A DNA stretch of 64,000 nucleotides from Hyphomonas polymorpha PS728 (lineage in GTDB: Bacteria > Pseudomonadota > Alphaproteobacteria > Caulobacterales > Hyphomonadaceae), in NCBI RefSeq assembly GCF_000685315.1, contig NZ_ARYM01000011.1, positions 88,904 through 152,903 of the forward strand, given 5' to 3'. The translations under genes were made by a program, and so were the position numbers. The notes under the pieces are model-generated. The model was not told the origin of the DNA, searched no databases, and saw nothing but the letters and a program-made list of their open reading frames with translations. Positions 15,927 to 23,615 of this stretch are shown piece by piece; the first letter of the stretch is position 1, and the number at the start of each line of letters is the position of its first letter.

Positions 15927-15958
15927 CTCTCCCAGAGGGAGAGGGGTTGGGACTTCGC
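15927..15958. repeat. REP-like palindromic repeat
   Basis: CGCTCTCCCAGAGGGAGAGGGGTTGGGA: a CTCTCCC/GGGAGAG palindrome with the same GGTTGGG tail as the repeat at 2408. It lies just downstream of the aminotransferase gene. Confidence 0.55.
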
Positions 15959-15979
15959 GGCGAGCGGAACACCAAACTT

Positions 15980-17170
15980 CTAGACGAGATACCGCGCGAG
16001 GGTTTCGGCAAGGCGGGGGATGTCGCTGGCGTGGAGGCCGGCGATGTTGATGCGGCCGGAGGATGGCATGTAGATGCCATCGGCTTCGCGTGCCTTGGCG
16101 GTGTCCTCTGCCGAGATCGGCAGCTGCGAGAACATGCCGTTCTGCGTCTTGAGGGCGGCGAGCAGGTTTGAGCCGGTATGGCTGACCAGGGCATCGGAGA
16201 GCGCCGTGCGCAGGGAGATCATCCGGGTGCGCATCGCCGCCAGCTCGGCTTCCCATTCGGCGCGCAGATCCGGATCATCCAGCACTGCGGCGACGATGCC
16301 CGCGCCATGGGCGGGCGGCATGGACCAGGTGGCGCGGCCCATATCGGCAACATGGGTGGTGGCCGCCGCGATGCCTTCGGCGTCCTTGCCGATGGCGAGG
16401 AAGCAGCCGGTACGCTCCCGGTAAAGGCCGAAATTCTTCGAGCAGGAATAGGAGACAAGCGCTTCGCCGGCCTCCTCGATGAAGGCGCGCACGCCGTCCA
16501 TGTCCTTGTCGAGGCCGGAGGCGAAGCCGTGATAGGCGACATCCAGAAGCGCGATGACGCGCTTCTCGCGGCAGAGCCTGCCCAGCGCACGCCAATCGTC
16601 CGTTGACGGATCGATACCGGTGGGGTTGTGGCAGGGACCCTGCAGGATAATGCCGTCGCCGGGCTCGGCGGTGGAGAGGTCTGCCAGCGCGCCGAGCTTG
16701 TAGAAGGCGCCGTCGCGGGCATAGGCATAATCCTTGACCTCAAGGCCGAGGGATTTGACGACGTTGGGATGGTTGGGCCAGGTGGGCTTGGACACCCAGA
16801 CGCGGCGGGTGCCCATGCGGCGCATCAGGCCGACGCCGAGGAACAGCGCGCCGCAGCCGCCGGGGGCGGTGAAAGACAGGACGCGGTTTTCCTTCAGCGC
16901 CGGATGATCGGCGCCGAACACGAACTTCTCGATATGGGCGCAGAAATCGGTGTTACCGCGCGGGCCCTCATAGACCTTGGTGGTCTGGGCGGCGAGGAGC
17001 TTGGCCTCGGCCTTGCGCACAGCGGAAAGGATCGGGGTTTCGCCATGCTCGTCCTTGTAGACGCCGACGCCGAGATCGAACTTCTCCGAGCGCTCATCGG
17101 CGCGGTAGGCGGTCATCAGGCCCAGGAGGGCGTCGGGCGGGAGCGTGGAGAGCGGCGAGAAATGCGACAT
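15980..17170 (-). CDS. Class I aromatic/aspartate aminotransferase (TyrB/AspC type)
   Basis: A 396-residue PLP enzyme that exchanges amino groups between aspartate or aromatic amino acids and 2-oxoacids. The Schiff-base lysine is K245 in SYSCSKNFGLYRERTG, the signature of the Ia subgroup. Other landmarks are YEGPRGNTDF near the N-terminus, LQGPCHNPTGID (Asn that contacts PLP), and the final RINIAGL arginine that binds the substrate carboxylate. The GPCHNPTG spelling (Pro where AspC has CCHNPTG-like) is tolerated in the group. The start at 17170 (MSHFSPL) is preferred over the longer frame. Single gene; a TetR-family gene lies upstream on the same strand. Confidence 0.9.
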   Translation of the reverse strand: MSHFSPLSTLPPDALLGLMTAYRADERSEKFDLGVGVYKDEHGETPILSAVRKAEAKLLAAQTTKVYEGPRGNTDFCAHIEKFVFGADHPALKENRVLSFTAPGGCGALFLGVGLMRRMGTRRVWVSKPTWPNHPNVVKSLGLEVKDYAYARDGAFYKLGALADLSTAEPGDGIILQGPCHNPTGIDPSTDDWRALGRLCREKRVIALLDVAYHGFASGLDKDMDGVRAFIEEAGEALVSYSCSKNFGLYRERTGCFLAIGKDAEGIAAATTHVADMGRATWSMPPAHGAGIVAAVLDDPDLRAEWEAELAAMRTRMISLRTALSDALVSHTGSNLLAALKTQNGMFSQLPISAEDTAKAREADGIYMPSSGRINIAGLHASDIPRLAETLARYLV

Positions 17171-17259
17171 GAGGAGGGCCTTCCCTTTTCTTTCGCGCTG
17201 ACCCGTATCGGCTTTCCGCCGCATAATAAACCCCGCCCGCTGGCATCTGCGCGCGAGGA

Positions 17260-17865
17260 TTATGCAGAATGCTTCAGGCCGCGCACGATCGCTTCGAAGC
17301 CGGCGAAGAGTTCTTCGCGGGTGACATCCCGGTAGCTGGAGGCAAGGGCAAAGCCCGCGCCATTGAGGGCCGACTGGAGCAGGACAGCAGCCGGGCGGAT
17401 GCGGTCTTCCGGGACGAGGCCCTGGCTGGCGAGATAGGCGGCGCCGCGCGTCATGTTGTTCATGCCGAGCTGGAAATCGAGCTCATGCCAGCGGGCCATG
17501 CCGAGGACCGAGGGGCCGTCGATCAGGACGATCGACTGGTAATCGGGCCGCATGGCCCAGTCGAGATAGACCCGGCACCCGGCCAGAAAGGCCGCGTAGG
17601 GGTCTGTTTTCGAGCGGGCGGCCGCGGCAGCGTCACGCGCGGCGGCGTCCATTTCCAGCTGCAGCGCGGTCCAGACCTCGAGGAAAATGTCTTCCTTACT
17701 GCTAAAATAGTGAAACAGCGCGCCCTTGGTCGTGCCTGCAGCCGCGACGATGGCGGCGATACTGGTCGCCGCAAAGCCTTGATTTGTAAACAATTCCCTG
17801 GCCGCGCGCAGCAAGGCTTCACGCGTTTCGGCCGCCTGTTCTTTTGTGCGTTTCGGCATCCCCAC
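17260..17865 (-). CDS. TetR/AcrR-family transcriptional regulator
   Basis: A 201-residue repressor-type regulator. The N-terminal helix-turn-helix (about residues 14-60) reads REALLRAARELFTNQGFAATSIAAIVAAAGTTKGALFHYFSSKEDIF, the standard TetR pattern with the KGALFHYF recognition helix. The C-terminal domain that would bind the inducer (PSVLGMARWHELD) resembles regulators of multidrug or fatty-acid genes. A palindromic site 17 bp upstream of its start is a candidate autoregulatory operator. The direct target is unknown: the aminotransferase downstream is 90 bp away, and no efflux gene is beside it. Confidence 0.88.
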   Translation of the reverse strand: MGMPKRTKEQAAETREALLRAARELFTNQGFAATSIAAIVAAAGTTKGALFHYFSSKEDIFLEVWTALQLEMDAAARDAAAAARSKTDPYAAFLAGCRVYLDWAMRPDYQSIVLIDGPSVLGMARWHELDFQLGMNNMTRGAAYLASQGLVPEDRIRPAAVLLQSALNGAGFALASSYRDVTREELFAGFEAIVRGLKHSA

Positions 17866-17881
17866 ACCTCTTGCGTCTCAC

Positions 17882-17916
17882 CATACCAGTGGTATGTAAA
17901 AAGGGTAACCTTTTTT
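17882..17916. promoter_or_regulatory. Palindromic operator candidates upstream of tetR-family gene
   Basis: CATACC-AGT-GGTATG (17882-17896) is a perfect 6 bp inverted repeat of the type bound by TetR dimers. It is followed by AAAAAGG-GTAA-CCTTTTT (17898-17915), a second perfect inverted repeat. Both lie within 50 bp of the regulator start. Confidence 0.5.
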
Positions 17917-17939
17917 GGTTGCGGGTCTTACGGGGCCCA

Positions 17940-18047
17940 CGCTGCTCACTTGATACACTGCAGGCTGGGTGACGCCGGTGGACGGCACGGACTGCATTGC
18001 ACAGCCGCGAAGCGCTTCGGGAGGAGGAGCCTTCGCGGCTTTTTTTT
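17940..18047 (+). ncRNA. Putative small RNA ending at an orphan terminator
   Basis: A textbook plus-strand terminator (18003-18047) has no plus-strand gene upstream of it: the nearest upstream genes are all on the minus strand. The simplest reading is a short transcript starting in 17920-17960, where GATACA/TACACT at about 17952-17959 is a weak -10 candidate. The 5' boundary is a guess and no known RNA family is recognised. Confidence 0.35.
18003..18047 (+). terminator. Strong intrinsic terminator with no upstream plus-strand gene
   Basis: Perfect 10 bp stem AGCCGCGAAG (18003-18012) with CTTCGCGGCT (18031-18040), an 18-base loop that itself contains GCTTCGGG, and a run of seven further T (18041-18047). 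Orientation is clearly plus. Confidence 0.85.
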
Positions 18048-18254
18048 GCGCTGAACCAGCGGCCTGAGCGGGCATGACGGGCCCCGGGCGGGCGGGAAAG
18101 TATTCTGAACGCGCCGTGCGCAGATTGTTATCAAACGTTCAGACTGGCACTATTACTCATATTTTAAGGGCGGAAGGGCAAAGCTCACAAGGCGGCGCGC
18201 TTCCACGATGGGGAATGGCCCTTGGCGGCCCTCGCTTTGCGGCGGGGGCCGTTT

Positions 18255-19223
18255 TCAGTTCAGCTTTCCGCAGCGGCGCTCATATTCGGCGATGGCTTCG
18301 GGCATCCATTTGCGGAAGTTTTCGGCCCGAGTGGCGGAGGCCGGGTGGGTGCTCATCCATTCGGGCGGGCGCTGGCCGCCGCCGATCTCGCCCATCCGCT
18401 CCCACAGCTCGGGCGCTTCGCGGGGATCGTAACAGGCGCGCACGAGCAGATCGAGGCCGATCTTGTCAGCCTGGGTCTCGTGTTCGCGCGAGAAGGCAAG
18501 GAAGCCGCCCTGGGCAGCGACCCCGAAAGCCTGCAGGACCGCCTGACGCTGGCCCGCATCCATATCCCCTACCCCGACCGCGAGGGCGACCTGGCCGATC
18601 TGCAGCATCTGCTGGGTGCTCATCCGCGCGGCGCCGTGATGGGCCAGGGCATGGCCGATCTCATGCCCCATGACGACGGCGAGCTTGTTGACATCGGCGA
18701 CATCCTCCAGCGTGACGCGGCCATCATAATTGCCGGTGATGTCGAGAATGCCGGTATAGACCGCCACATAGCCACCCGGCAGGCAGAAGGCGTTGGGGGT
18801 GGGCGAGTCCACGACATAATAGGTCCAGTCGAACTGTTCGACGACGCCGGGCATCCGGTAGCCCTGCGTGCGATAGTCGTTTTCCAGTTCCAGCGCGGCG
18901 CGCTCCAGCCGGGCGCCGATTTCGCGAACCGTTTCCGTCAGCCGGCGCGCATCGCCCCGGCAGCTGGCCTCATCGGCGCAGAGCACGGTGTTGCCCTGGC
19001 TGTGTTCCTGCTGGAGGATCTGCAGATAGGATTGCTGGCCGAGCTTGATCTCGTCAGCCACCGACAGGGTGTTGAACTGTTTCTTGCCGGGCGCGAAGGG
19101 CACCTCTTTCTGGTTTGACTGCCAGTAGATGAAGAGGCCGATGAGGGCGATTAGGATGATCCCGCCGCGCCCTCCGATGTCTCCAAGGCCGTTGGCCCGT
19201 ATGGGCTGTCTGGACTGCTGCAT
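18255..19223 (-). CDS. M48-family zinc metalloprotease, membrane-anchored
   Basis: A 322-residue protease of the M48/BepA-Oma1 kind. An N-terminal hydrophobic helix (IILIALIGLFIYW, about residues 21-33) anchors it. The zinc motif is H187-E-I-G-H191, followed by ALAHHGAARMS, and the third ligand Glu lies in the EHETQADKIGLDLLVRA segment. PGGYVAVYTGILD precedes the active site as in periplasmic M48 enzymes that clear misfolded envelope proteins. The start at 19223 (MQQSRQ) is chosen because further upstream codons overlap the divergent MBL gene. It has no operon partner. Confidence 0.88.
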   Translation of the reverse strand: MQQSRQPIRANGLGDIGGRGGIILIALIGLFIYWQSNQKEVPFAPGKKQFNTLSVADEIKLGQQSYLQILQQEHSQGNTVLCADEASCRGDARRLTETVREIGARLERAALELENDYRTQGYRMPGVVEQFDWTYYVVDSPTPNAFCLPGGYVAVYTGILDITGNYDGRVTLEDVADVNKLAVVMGHEIGHALAHHGAARMSTQQMLQIGQVALAVGVGDMDAGQRQAVLQAFGVAAQGGFLAFSREHETQADKIGLDLLVRACYDPREAPELWERMGEIGGGQRPPEWMSTHPASATRAENFRKWMPEAIAEYERRCGKLN

Positions 19224-19323
19224 CGCCGGGCGCTCCTGAAGATATATCGCTGCAATAGTTAACCCAGCGTCTGGCAGGCGAAAAGACAGGAAGCGCCGCA
19301 TTGCGAAGCGGGCCCGGATCGCT

Positions 19324-20070
19324 ATGTTTGCCCCCATGACCGAACAAGCCCCTGCCCCGAAACTCGAGATCCGGATCATTCCGGTGACGCCGCTGCAGCA
19401 GAACACGTCGATGATCTGGTCCACCGAGACCAAGGAAGGCGTTTTTGTCGACCCCGGCGGCGAGGTGGACAAGCTGATGCAGGCGGCCGACCATTTCGGC
19501 GTCAAGATTGTCGGCGTGTGGCTGACCCATGGGCACCTTGATCATGTGGGCGCGGCAATGGACGTGAAAGAACGCACCGGCTGCCCCATCATCGGGCCGC
19601 ACAAGGACGACCAGTGGCTGCTGGACGAGGTGGAAGCCAGCGGCGCGCGCTATGGCATCCGCGACGGGAAGAATGTGCAGCCTGACCGCTATCTGGACGA
19701 TGGCGACGAACTCGACCTGGCCGGCAACACATTCGGCGTAGCCCACTGCCCCGGCCATACGCCGGGCCATGTGGTGATCTATCATCAGGACGGGGCGCTG
19801 GCATTCGTGGGCGATGTGCTGTTCCGCGGCTCTGTGGGGCGCACGGATTTTCCGCGTGGGAACCATCAGCAGCTGATCGATTCCATCACCGGCAAGCTGT
19901 GGCCTCTGGGCGATCAGATGCGGTTTGTGCCCGGCCATGGGCCAATGTCGACCTTTGGCCAGGAACGCCAGGACAACCCCTTCGTGGCCGATGCGGTGAC
20001 CGGCTATAACGGCGCAGAGCGCGGCGACGCCGATGAAATGCTGCAGCGCCTGTCCAAGCGCTATACCTGA
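19324..20070 (+). CDS. MBL-fold metallo-hydrolase (glyoxalase II-like)
   Basis: A 248-residue metallo-beta-lactamase-fold enzyme. The two-metal motif TH69-G-H71-L-D73-H74 is intact, followed by CPGHTPGH, VGDVLFRGSVGRTDFPRGN and VPGHGP, the order of short glyoxalase II-like hydrolases (YcbL type). It probably hydrolyses a thioester such as S-lactoylglutathione or a related substrate, but short members often have other roles. An alternative ATG at 19336 (MTEQAP) is as likely as 19324. It has no C-terminal rhodanese domain. Divergent from the M48 protease. Confidence 0.87.
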   Translation: MFAPMTEQAPAPKLEIRIIPVTPLQQNTSMIWSTETKEGVFVDPGGEVDKLMQAADHFGVKIVGVWLTHGHLDHVGAAMDVKERTGCPIIGPHKDDQWLLDEVEASGARYGIRDGKNVQPDRYLDDGDELDLAGNTFGVAHCPGHTPGHVVIYHQDGALAFVGDVLFRGSVGRTDFPRGNHQQLIDSITGKLWPLGDQMRFVPGHGPMSTFGQERQDNPFVADAVTGYNGAERGDADEMLQRLSKRYT

Positions 20071-20141
20071 ACTCCATGTAATTTAAGGAACCGATGCGGA
20101 AAGCCGGCGTTTCCAATCCACTAACAGGAAAGGAACGACCC

Positions 20142-20486
20142 ATGATCGGATACGTGAAACTTGCTGCGATCGGCGCCAGTGCGCTGGCCATGGCCGCGTG
20201 CACCTCTTCAGGCACGGCAGAACGCAACGCAGCTGCAGGCGCCGCCCTTGGCGCAGCCGCCGGCGCTGCTATCGGCAACAATGTGGGCGATGGCAATGCC
20301 ACACGCGGCGCCGCCATTGGCGCAGCAGTCGGCGGCGTTGCCGGCGCAGCCCGCGGCTGCAGCCAGGCCGGGGATTGCGGCACGGGCAACCGCCCCGCCA
20401 ATTATGATCCGTACAATTACGATAGCGATGGCGACGGCGTGGTCGATGCGCGCGACCGCTATCCCGACGATGCCCGCCGCTGGTAA
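20142..20486 (+). CDS. Glycine-zipper (YMGG-like) lipoprotein with Asp-rich tail
   Basis: A 114-residue lipoprotein: the signal ALAMAAC places the lipid cysteine at about residue 21. The body is a glycine-zipper hairpin (AAGAALGAAAGAAIGNNVG and GAAIGAAVGGVAGAA), as in outer-membrane SlyB/YMGG-type lipoproteins. The tail YDSDGDGVVDARDRYPDD carries the DxDxDG spacing of a thrombospondin type 3 calcium site. A structural or stress role in the outer membrane is expected by family; no partner is adjacent. The ATG at 20142 follows AAAGGAACGACC. Confidence 0.72.
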   Translation: MIGYVKLAAIGASALAMAACTSSGTAERNAAAGAALGAAAGAAIGNNVGDGNATRGAAIGAAVGGVAGAARGCSQAGDCGTGNRPANYDPYNYDSDGDGVVDARDRYPDDARRW

Positions 20487-20491
20487 GCCCC

Positions 20492-20671
20492 ATGCGGCGC
20501 ACTTCCGGCGAACCTGAGCGCGCCGACAGCCCTGCCCCCTCATCCGGGGGCGGGGCTTCCAGCATGATCGGTCCACAGACAAAAGATGAAGACGCCCCTC
20601 ACCGGCAGGAGCCGATGAAAGGGCCGAGCCCGTTCCGGCGCTGGATGGAGCAGTCCGGCCAGGCCCGTTGA
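20492..20671 (+). CDS. Possible 59-residue hydrophilic small protein
   Basis: An open frame of 59 codons (MRRTSGEPERADSP ... FRRWMEQSGQAR) begins 5 bp after the lipoprotein stop. It is hydrophilic and has an FRRWMEQSG end, which is not random-looking, but it overlaps the terminator stem at 20529-20556 and has no clear ribosome-binding site (only GGTAAGCCCC upstream). I keep it as a weak candidate; the terminator reading is preferred. Confidence 0.25.
   Translation: MRRTSGEPERADSPAPSSGGGASSMIGPQTKDEDAPHRQEPMKGPSPFRRWMEQSGQAR
20529..20558 (+). terminator. Terminator hairpin after the lipoprotein gene
   Basis: An 11 bp stem with one T-G pair (GCCCTGCCCCC at 20529-20539 with GGGGGCGGGGC at 20546-20556) and a 6-base loop, followed by only TT. 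Strong structure but a weak T-run. Confidence 0.5.
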
Positions 20672-20675
20672 CGGG

Positions 20676-21947
20676 CTAGGGCGTTTCCCCCTCCAACTCC
20701 GCAATCTTGCGGAGATTGGTGTTACGCAGCACGTCATGCAGCCAGCCCGGCATACCGGGCAGGTCGGCTGTTTCCGTCGTGCGGATATCCCCCGACTGGA
20801 AAAGGTCCAGTGCCTCATTGATCATCAAGCGTCCGGCGATCCCCTGTCCGGCGGCATCTGCCTCGGCCGACATCTCGCTGACTGCGCGCAGGAAGGCGGA
20901 CCGGGCAGGCCCGGTTTCCTCAACGGTCGGCGCGCCAATGCCGGCCGCTTTCGGGGTCCAGTTGCGGCTGATTTCCAGGGCAACCGAAATCTTGGCCGAC
21001 TCGGTGCCGATCACGCCCGGCGCAAACCAGTCTTCCCTCGCAACATGCTTCAGACTGTCCGGGTCATACAGGACGCGGCTGACGCCATGCTCGTCCAGCA
21101 ATTTGTCGAGCAGCGCCTGATCCCGCGTCTGCCAGAGACCGAAGGGCGCCGATTTGCCTTCCAGATATTGCGAGACATCGCGCAGCGCTCCGCGCAGGTA
21201 GATATGGACATCGACCTTCCCGGCTATTTTCTTGTCTTGAACCTGCTGCGTGATCGCCTTGGCGCGCTGGACCAGGGGGCTCCAGTGCGCCCTGTCCTGG
21301 GAGCCGCGGCAGGCATCCGCCAGTCGGTCCAGCAGCTTCAGCGAAGCTGGCCGGCCAATCGTCTCATAGGCCGCTGCGGCGGTCGCCATCGCCATTGTGA
21401 CCTCGTTACACGTGAGCGGCGGGCGCGTCTCCGTCAGGACCGGATGAACGTCATGGCCTGCTTCCGCATAGCTGGTCATGGATTTGACGGCCTCTTTGAC
21501 GATCCCGTACCAGTCTTCATAGCGTAGATTGAACTGCGCAGTTCTAAGGTATTTCGGTGCATCCTGCTGGGCGGCGAGGATATGGTCCATGGCTTGGGTA
21601 ACATACGGGACATGCGCCGCCTTGCGGCCCTCGCCGGGAGGCGTATCGGCTTCAAGCCGTTCAACCCATTTCAGCTCGGCGCCCGCAGCGATGATCCGTA
21701 CCCAGCCTGTCTGCGGGCATTGGCCGGCATCCAGACGTATCTCCGCGAGCTTCTCCGCAAAGACTTCATCGGTGACCGGCGTGCGGCCGGCAAGCGCCGC
21801 CTGGACGGGCGACTCGCCGAGCGCGTTATAGGCCGTGGCAGCCTTGACAATCCGATCCGGGCCGCAAGGCGCAGGCGAAGCCAGCGCCGGGGCAGCGCCG
21901 AGCATTGCCGCGAAGGCGAGACCGGCGATTCTGAAACAAGGCTGCAT
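20676..21947 (-). CDS. Secreted protein of unknown function, paralogue A
   Basis: A 423-residue exported protein: signal peptide FRIAGLAFAAMLGAAPALAS, mature start near residue 25. I do not recognise a family. It shares its layout and scattered motifs with the upstream gene: an early Cys-Pro element (GQCPQTGW here, SRCPDHPW there), a central THGV-like segment (DEHGVSR / RKHGVDP) followed by a WFA motif, and an ADLPG..GWLHDVLRN C-terminus matching DLPPPWLFDMLKK. No metal or catalytic triad stands out; four or more cysteines suggest disulphides. The start is 1 bp after the upstream stop, so the two are co-translated. Confidence 0.65.
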   Translation of the reverse strand: MQPCFRIAGLAFAAMLGAAPALASPAPCGPDRIVKAATAYNALGESPVQAALAGRTPVTDEVFAEKLAEIRLDAGQCPQTGWVRIIAAGAELKWVERLEADTPPGEGRKAAHVPYVTQAMDHILAAQQDAPKYLRTAQFNLRYEDWYGIVKEAVKSMTSYAEAGHDVHPVLTETRPPLTCNEVTMAMATAAAAYETIGRPASLKLLDRLADACRGSQDRAHWSPLVQRAKAITQQVQDKKIAGKVDVHIYLRGALRDVSQYLEGKSAPFGLWQTRDQALLDKLLDEHGVSRVLYDPDSLKHVAREDWFAPGVIGTESAKISVALEISRNWTPKAAGIGAPTVEETGPARSAFLRAVSEMSAEADAAGQGIAGRLMINEALDLFQSGDIRTTETADLPGMPGWLHDVLRNTNLRKIAELEGETP

Positions 21948-21948
21948 C

Positions 21949-23172
21949 CTACTCCTCCGCTTTCTGGGGCCCATAAACCTTCTTCAGCATGTCAAACAGC
22001 CAGGGCGGCGGAAGATCGTAGCCATCCATCGTATGCGCGCGCGTCCGGCTTTCCTGCACATTGGTCAGGGCAAAGAGGATGGCGGCGCGCGTCTCGGCCT
22101 CCAGCCCGGCGGCGCGGCCTTCGGCCACGATGCCGGAAACGAAATTCGTATAGGCCGTGCCAGCCTCCGCGAGTGTTTTTGTGCCTGCCGCCATCTCGGC
22201 AGCAAGACCGGCCCATGTATCGCTGAGGGTCCAGGCGAGGGTGAAGTTCACCTCATCGCCGCTCATGCGCTTACCCGCGAACCACTGATCCCGAGGCAGG
22301 AGACCCGCCTGCGGATCAACCCCATGCTTGCGCAACTGGCTGTCGAGTTCGCCAGAGGTGATCTTCGATAACAGGATGCCGAACTGGCCGTGATTCATCT
22401 CGAAATAGGTGTCGCGCGCCGCACGCGCGGCAAGCAGCAAATCCCTGACCTGCGCCGGATCGGTGATCGCCCCTGTCCGCACAAGATTGGTGTAGGAATA
22501 AGCCAGAGCGCCGGCCGGGGTGTCGTTTTTACGGGTCTGATCCGTGCTGCACGACTTTGCTGCGGCCTCCAGGAAAGGCCGGAAAATCAGGTCTGCCTCT
22601 GTCTTCATGGCATAGGCGACGGTCTGGGAGTCCGAGGCGATCCAGCCATTGCAGGCCGGGGGCGCTTCGGCCGCGAGATAGGGATGCACCGTGCCCAGCT
22701 TTGCAATCTGCATGAGCGCCGTGATGATGGCTTTCCGGTTATCGGCCGCAGCGCTGTAGGTGAGGTTTCCCCTCTGCGCGCCGGCCTGGACCCCGAAACG
22801 GTCTTGCCGGTCTTCAGACTGCACGGCGATGTATTTGCTGGACCGGCCATAGGCGCGGATCAGGTAGTCCACCGCTGACTGGTTGACCTGGTTGTTGTTG
22901 CCCCGCACCAGAACATCATAGGCGCGCATATCCATCAGCGCGCCCATCATGTTCAGCCAGGGATGGTCCGGGCAGCGGGAGACCTGCCCGTCAATTTCCG
23001 TCAATGCCTGCTGAAACTGCTCGGCGGTATTGGTCTGCCTCAGGCTGGCTTCCAGCGCCTTGGGCAGATGCACCGTCTCGCAGGGGTCTGCTTCGGCCTG
23101 GGCCGCGCCGCCTATCAGAGGCGCGGCCAGCAGGCACAGAGCCGCGAGGCGGTATGCGACCGCCCCGATCAT
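21949..23172 (-). CDS. Secreted protein of unknown function, paralogue B
   Basis: A 407-residue exported protein with signal peptide LAALCLLAAPLIGGAAQA. It is a diverged relative of paralogue A. It opens with DPCETVHLPKALEASLRQ and has a helical, tetratricopeptide-like character in the first 150 residues (MMGALMDMRAYDVLVRGNNNQVNQ), but no clean TPR consensus. Its central portion contains CNGWIASDSQTVAYAM and HGVDPQAGLLPRDQWFAG. Its ATG overlaps the HapK-like lipoprotein stop by 4 bp (ATGA), so the order lipoprotein, B, A is one operon. Function cannot be assigned. Confidence 0.65.
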   Translation of the reverse strand: MIGAVAYRLAALCLLAAPLIGGAAQAEADPCETVHLPKALEASLRQTNTAEQFQQALTEIDGQVSRCPDHPWLNMMGALMDMRAYDVLVRGNNNQVNQSAVDYLIRAYGRSSKYIAVQSEDRQDRFGVQAGAQRGNLTYSAAADNRKAIITALMQIAKLGTVHPYLAAEAPPACNGWIASDSQTVAYAMKTEADLIFRPFLEAAAKSCSTDQTRKNDTPAGALAYSYTNLVRTGAITDPAQVRDLLLAARAARDTYFEMNHGQFGILLSKITSGELDSQLRKHGVDPQAGLLPRDQWFAGKRMSGDEVNFTLAWTLSDTWAGLAAEMAAGTKTLAEAGTAYTNFVSGIVAEGRAAGLEAETRAAILFALTNVQESRTRAHTMDGYDLPPPWLFDMLKKVYGPQKAEE

Positions 23173-23615
23173 TCCACTTCCGACACGATGATGAATTGGG
23201 GCGCCTCAACAAAGCCCATGAATTCGCCCATCACGGCCTGGACGGTCTCGCCGGCCATGTCCTCATTGGTGAAGCCATCGAGGTCGGGGATGGCGAAGGC
23301 TTCGATATAGGCGACGCCGGGGGCGCCCTCGCCCATCAGCAGGCGCTCGGCCCGGTAGGTGCGGAAGGACTGGACGCGGGCAAGGCTGCGCATGGCCGGC
23401 TGGTCAGTGACGCGCACCCATTCCTCGAACTGCTCGGGGCTGACGCCCTCTTTCAGCGTGTAGAGGATGAAGAGGTTGGTCGTAACCTCGGCCGGGGCTT
23501 GCCTGACGGCGTCCACTGTGCTGGCCGGGGCGTCTGCGGCGGGCGCGGGCGCCGGGGCATTGTCACAGGCGGCCAGAAGCAGGGCCAGGGCGGCGGCGGC
23601 GAACGTGGTTTTCAT
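23169..23615 (-). CDS. Lipoprotein with REDY/HapK-like domain
   Basis: A 148-residue lipoprotein (LLLAAC, lipid Cys at residue 17) with a Pro/Ala linker and then a small alpha/beta-barrel domain that resembles the RedY/HapK-like family: LFILYTLKEGVSPEQFEEWVRVTDQPAMRSL, FRTYRAERLL, YIEAFAIPDLDGFTNEDMA and VMGEFMGFVE. Family members act in prodiginine and related secondary metabolism, but the biochemical step is not settled, and a lipid-anchored version is unusual. It leads the operon with the two secreted paralogues (4 bp overlap). The start MKTTFAA at 23615 is set by the lipoprotein signal and the AGGAGGGAAG site just upstream; the longer open frame is rejected. Confidence 0.68.
   Translation of the reverse strand: MKTTFAAAALALLLAACDNAPAPAPAADAPASTVDAVRQAPAEVTTNLFILYTLKEGVSPEQFEEWVRVTDQPAMRSLARVQSFRTYRAERLLMGEGAPGVAYIEAFAIPDLDGFTNEDMAGETVQAVMGEFMGFVEAPQFIIVSEVE

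Larger units (their letters stand above)
15052..15980. other. 0.9 kb region without a confident gene
   Basis: Between the M1 peptidase start and the aminotransferase stop. It contains an 8-T run at 15146-15153, a GGGTCAG/CTGACCC hairpin near 15200-15225, an 8 bp perfect hairpin (GCCCCCGT, TAGC, ACGGGGGC) at 15552-15571, a REP-like palindrome at 15927-15955, and one minus-strand reading frame described separately. The remainder looks non-coding. Confidence 0.6.
17866..18254. other. Intergenic region between tetR and M48 protease
   Basis: About 390 bp without a supported protein gene. It holds the operator candidates at 17882-17916, the strong plus-strand terminator at 18003-18047 and, beyond 18100, an AT-richer stretch (GTTATCAAACGTTCAGAC) with no recognised motif. 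Confidence 0.6.
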
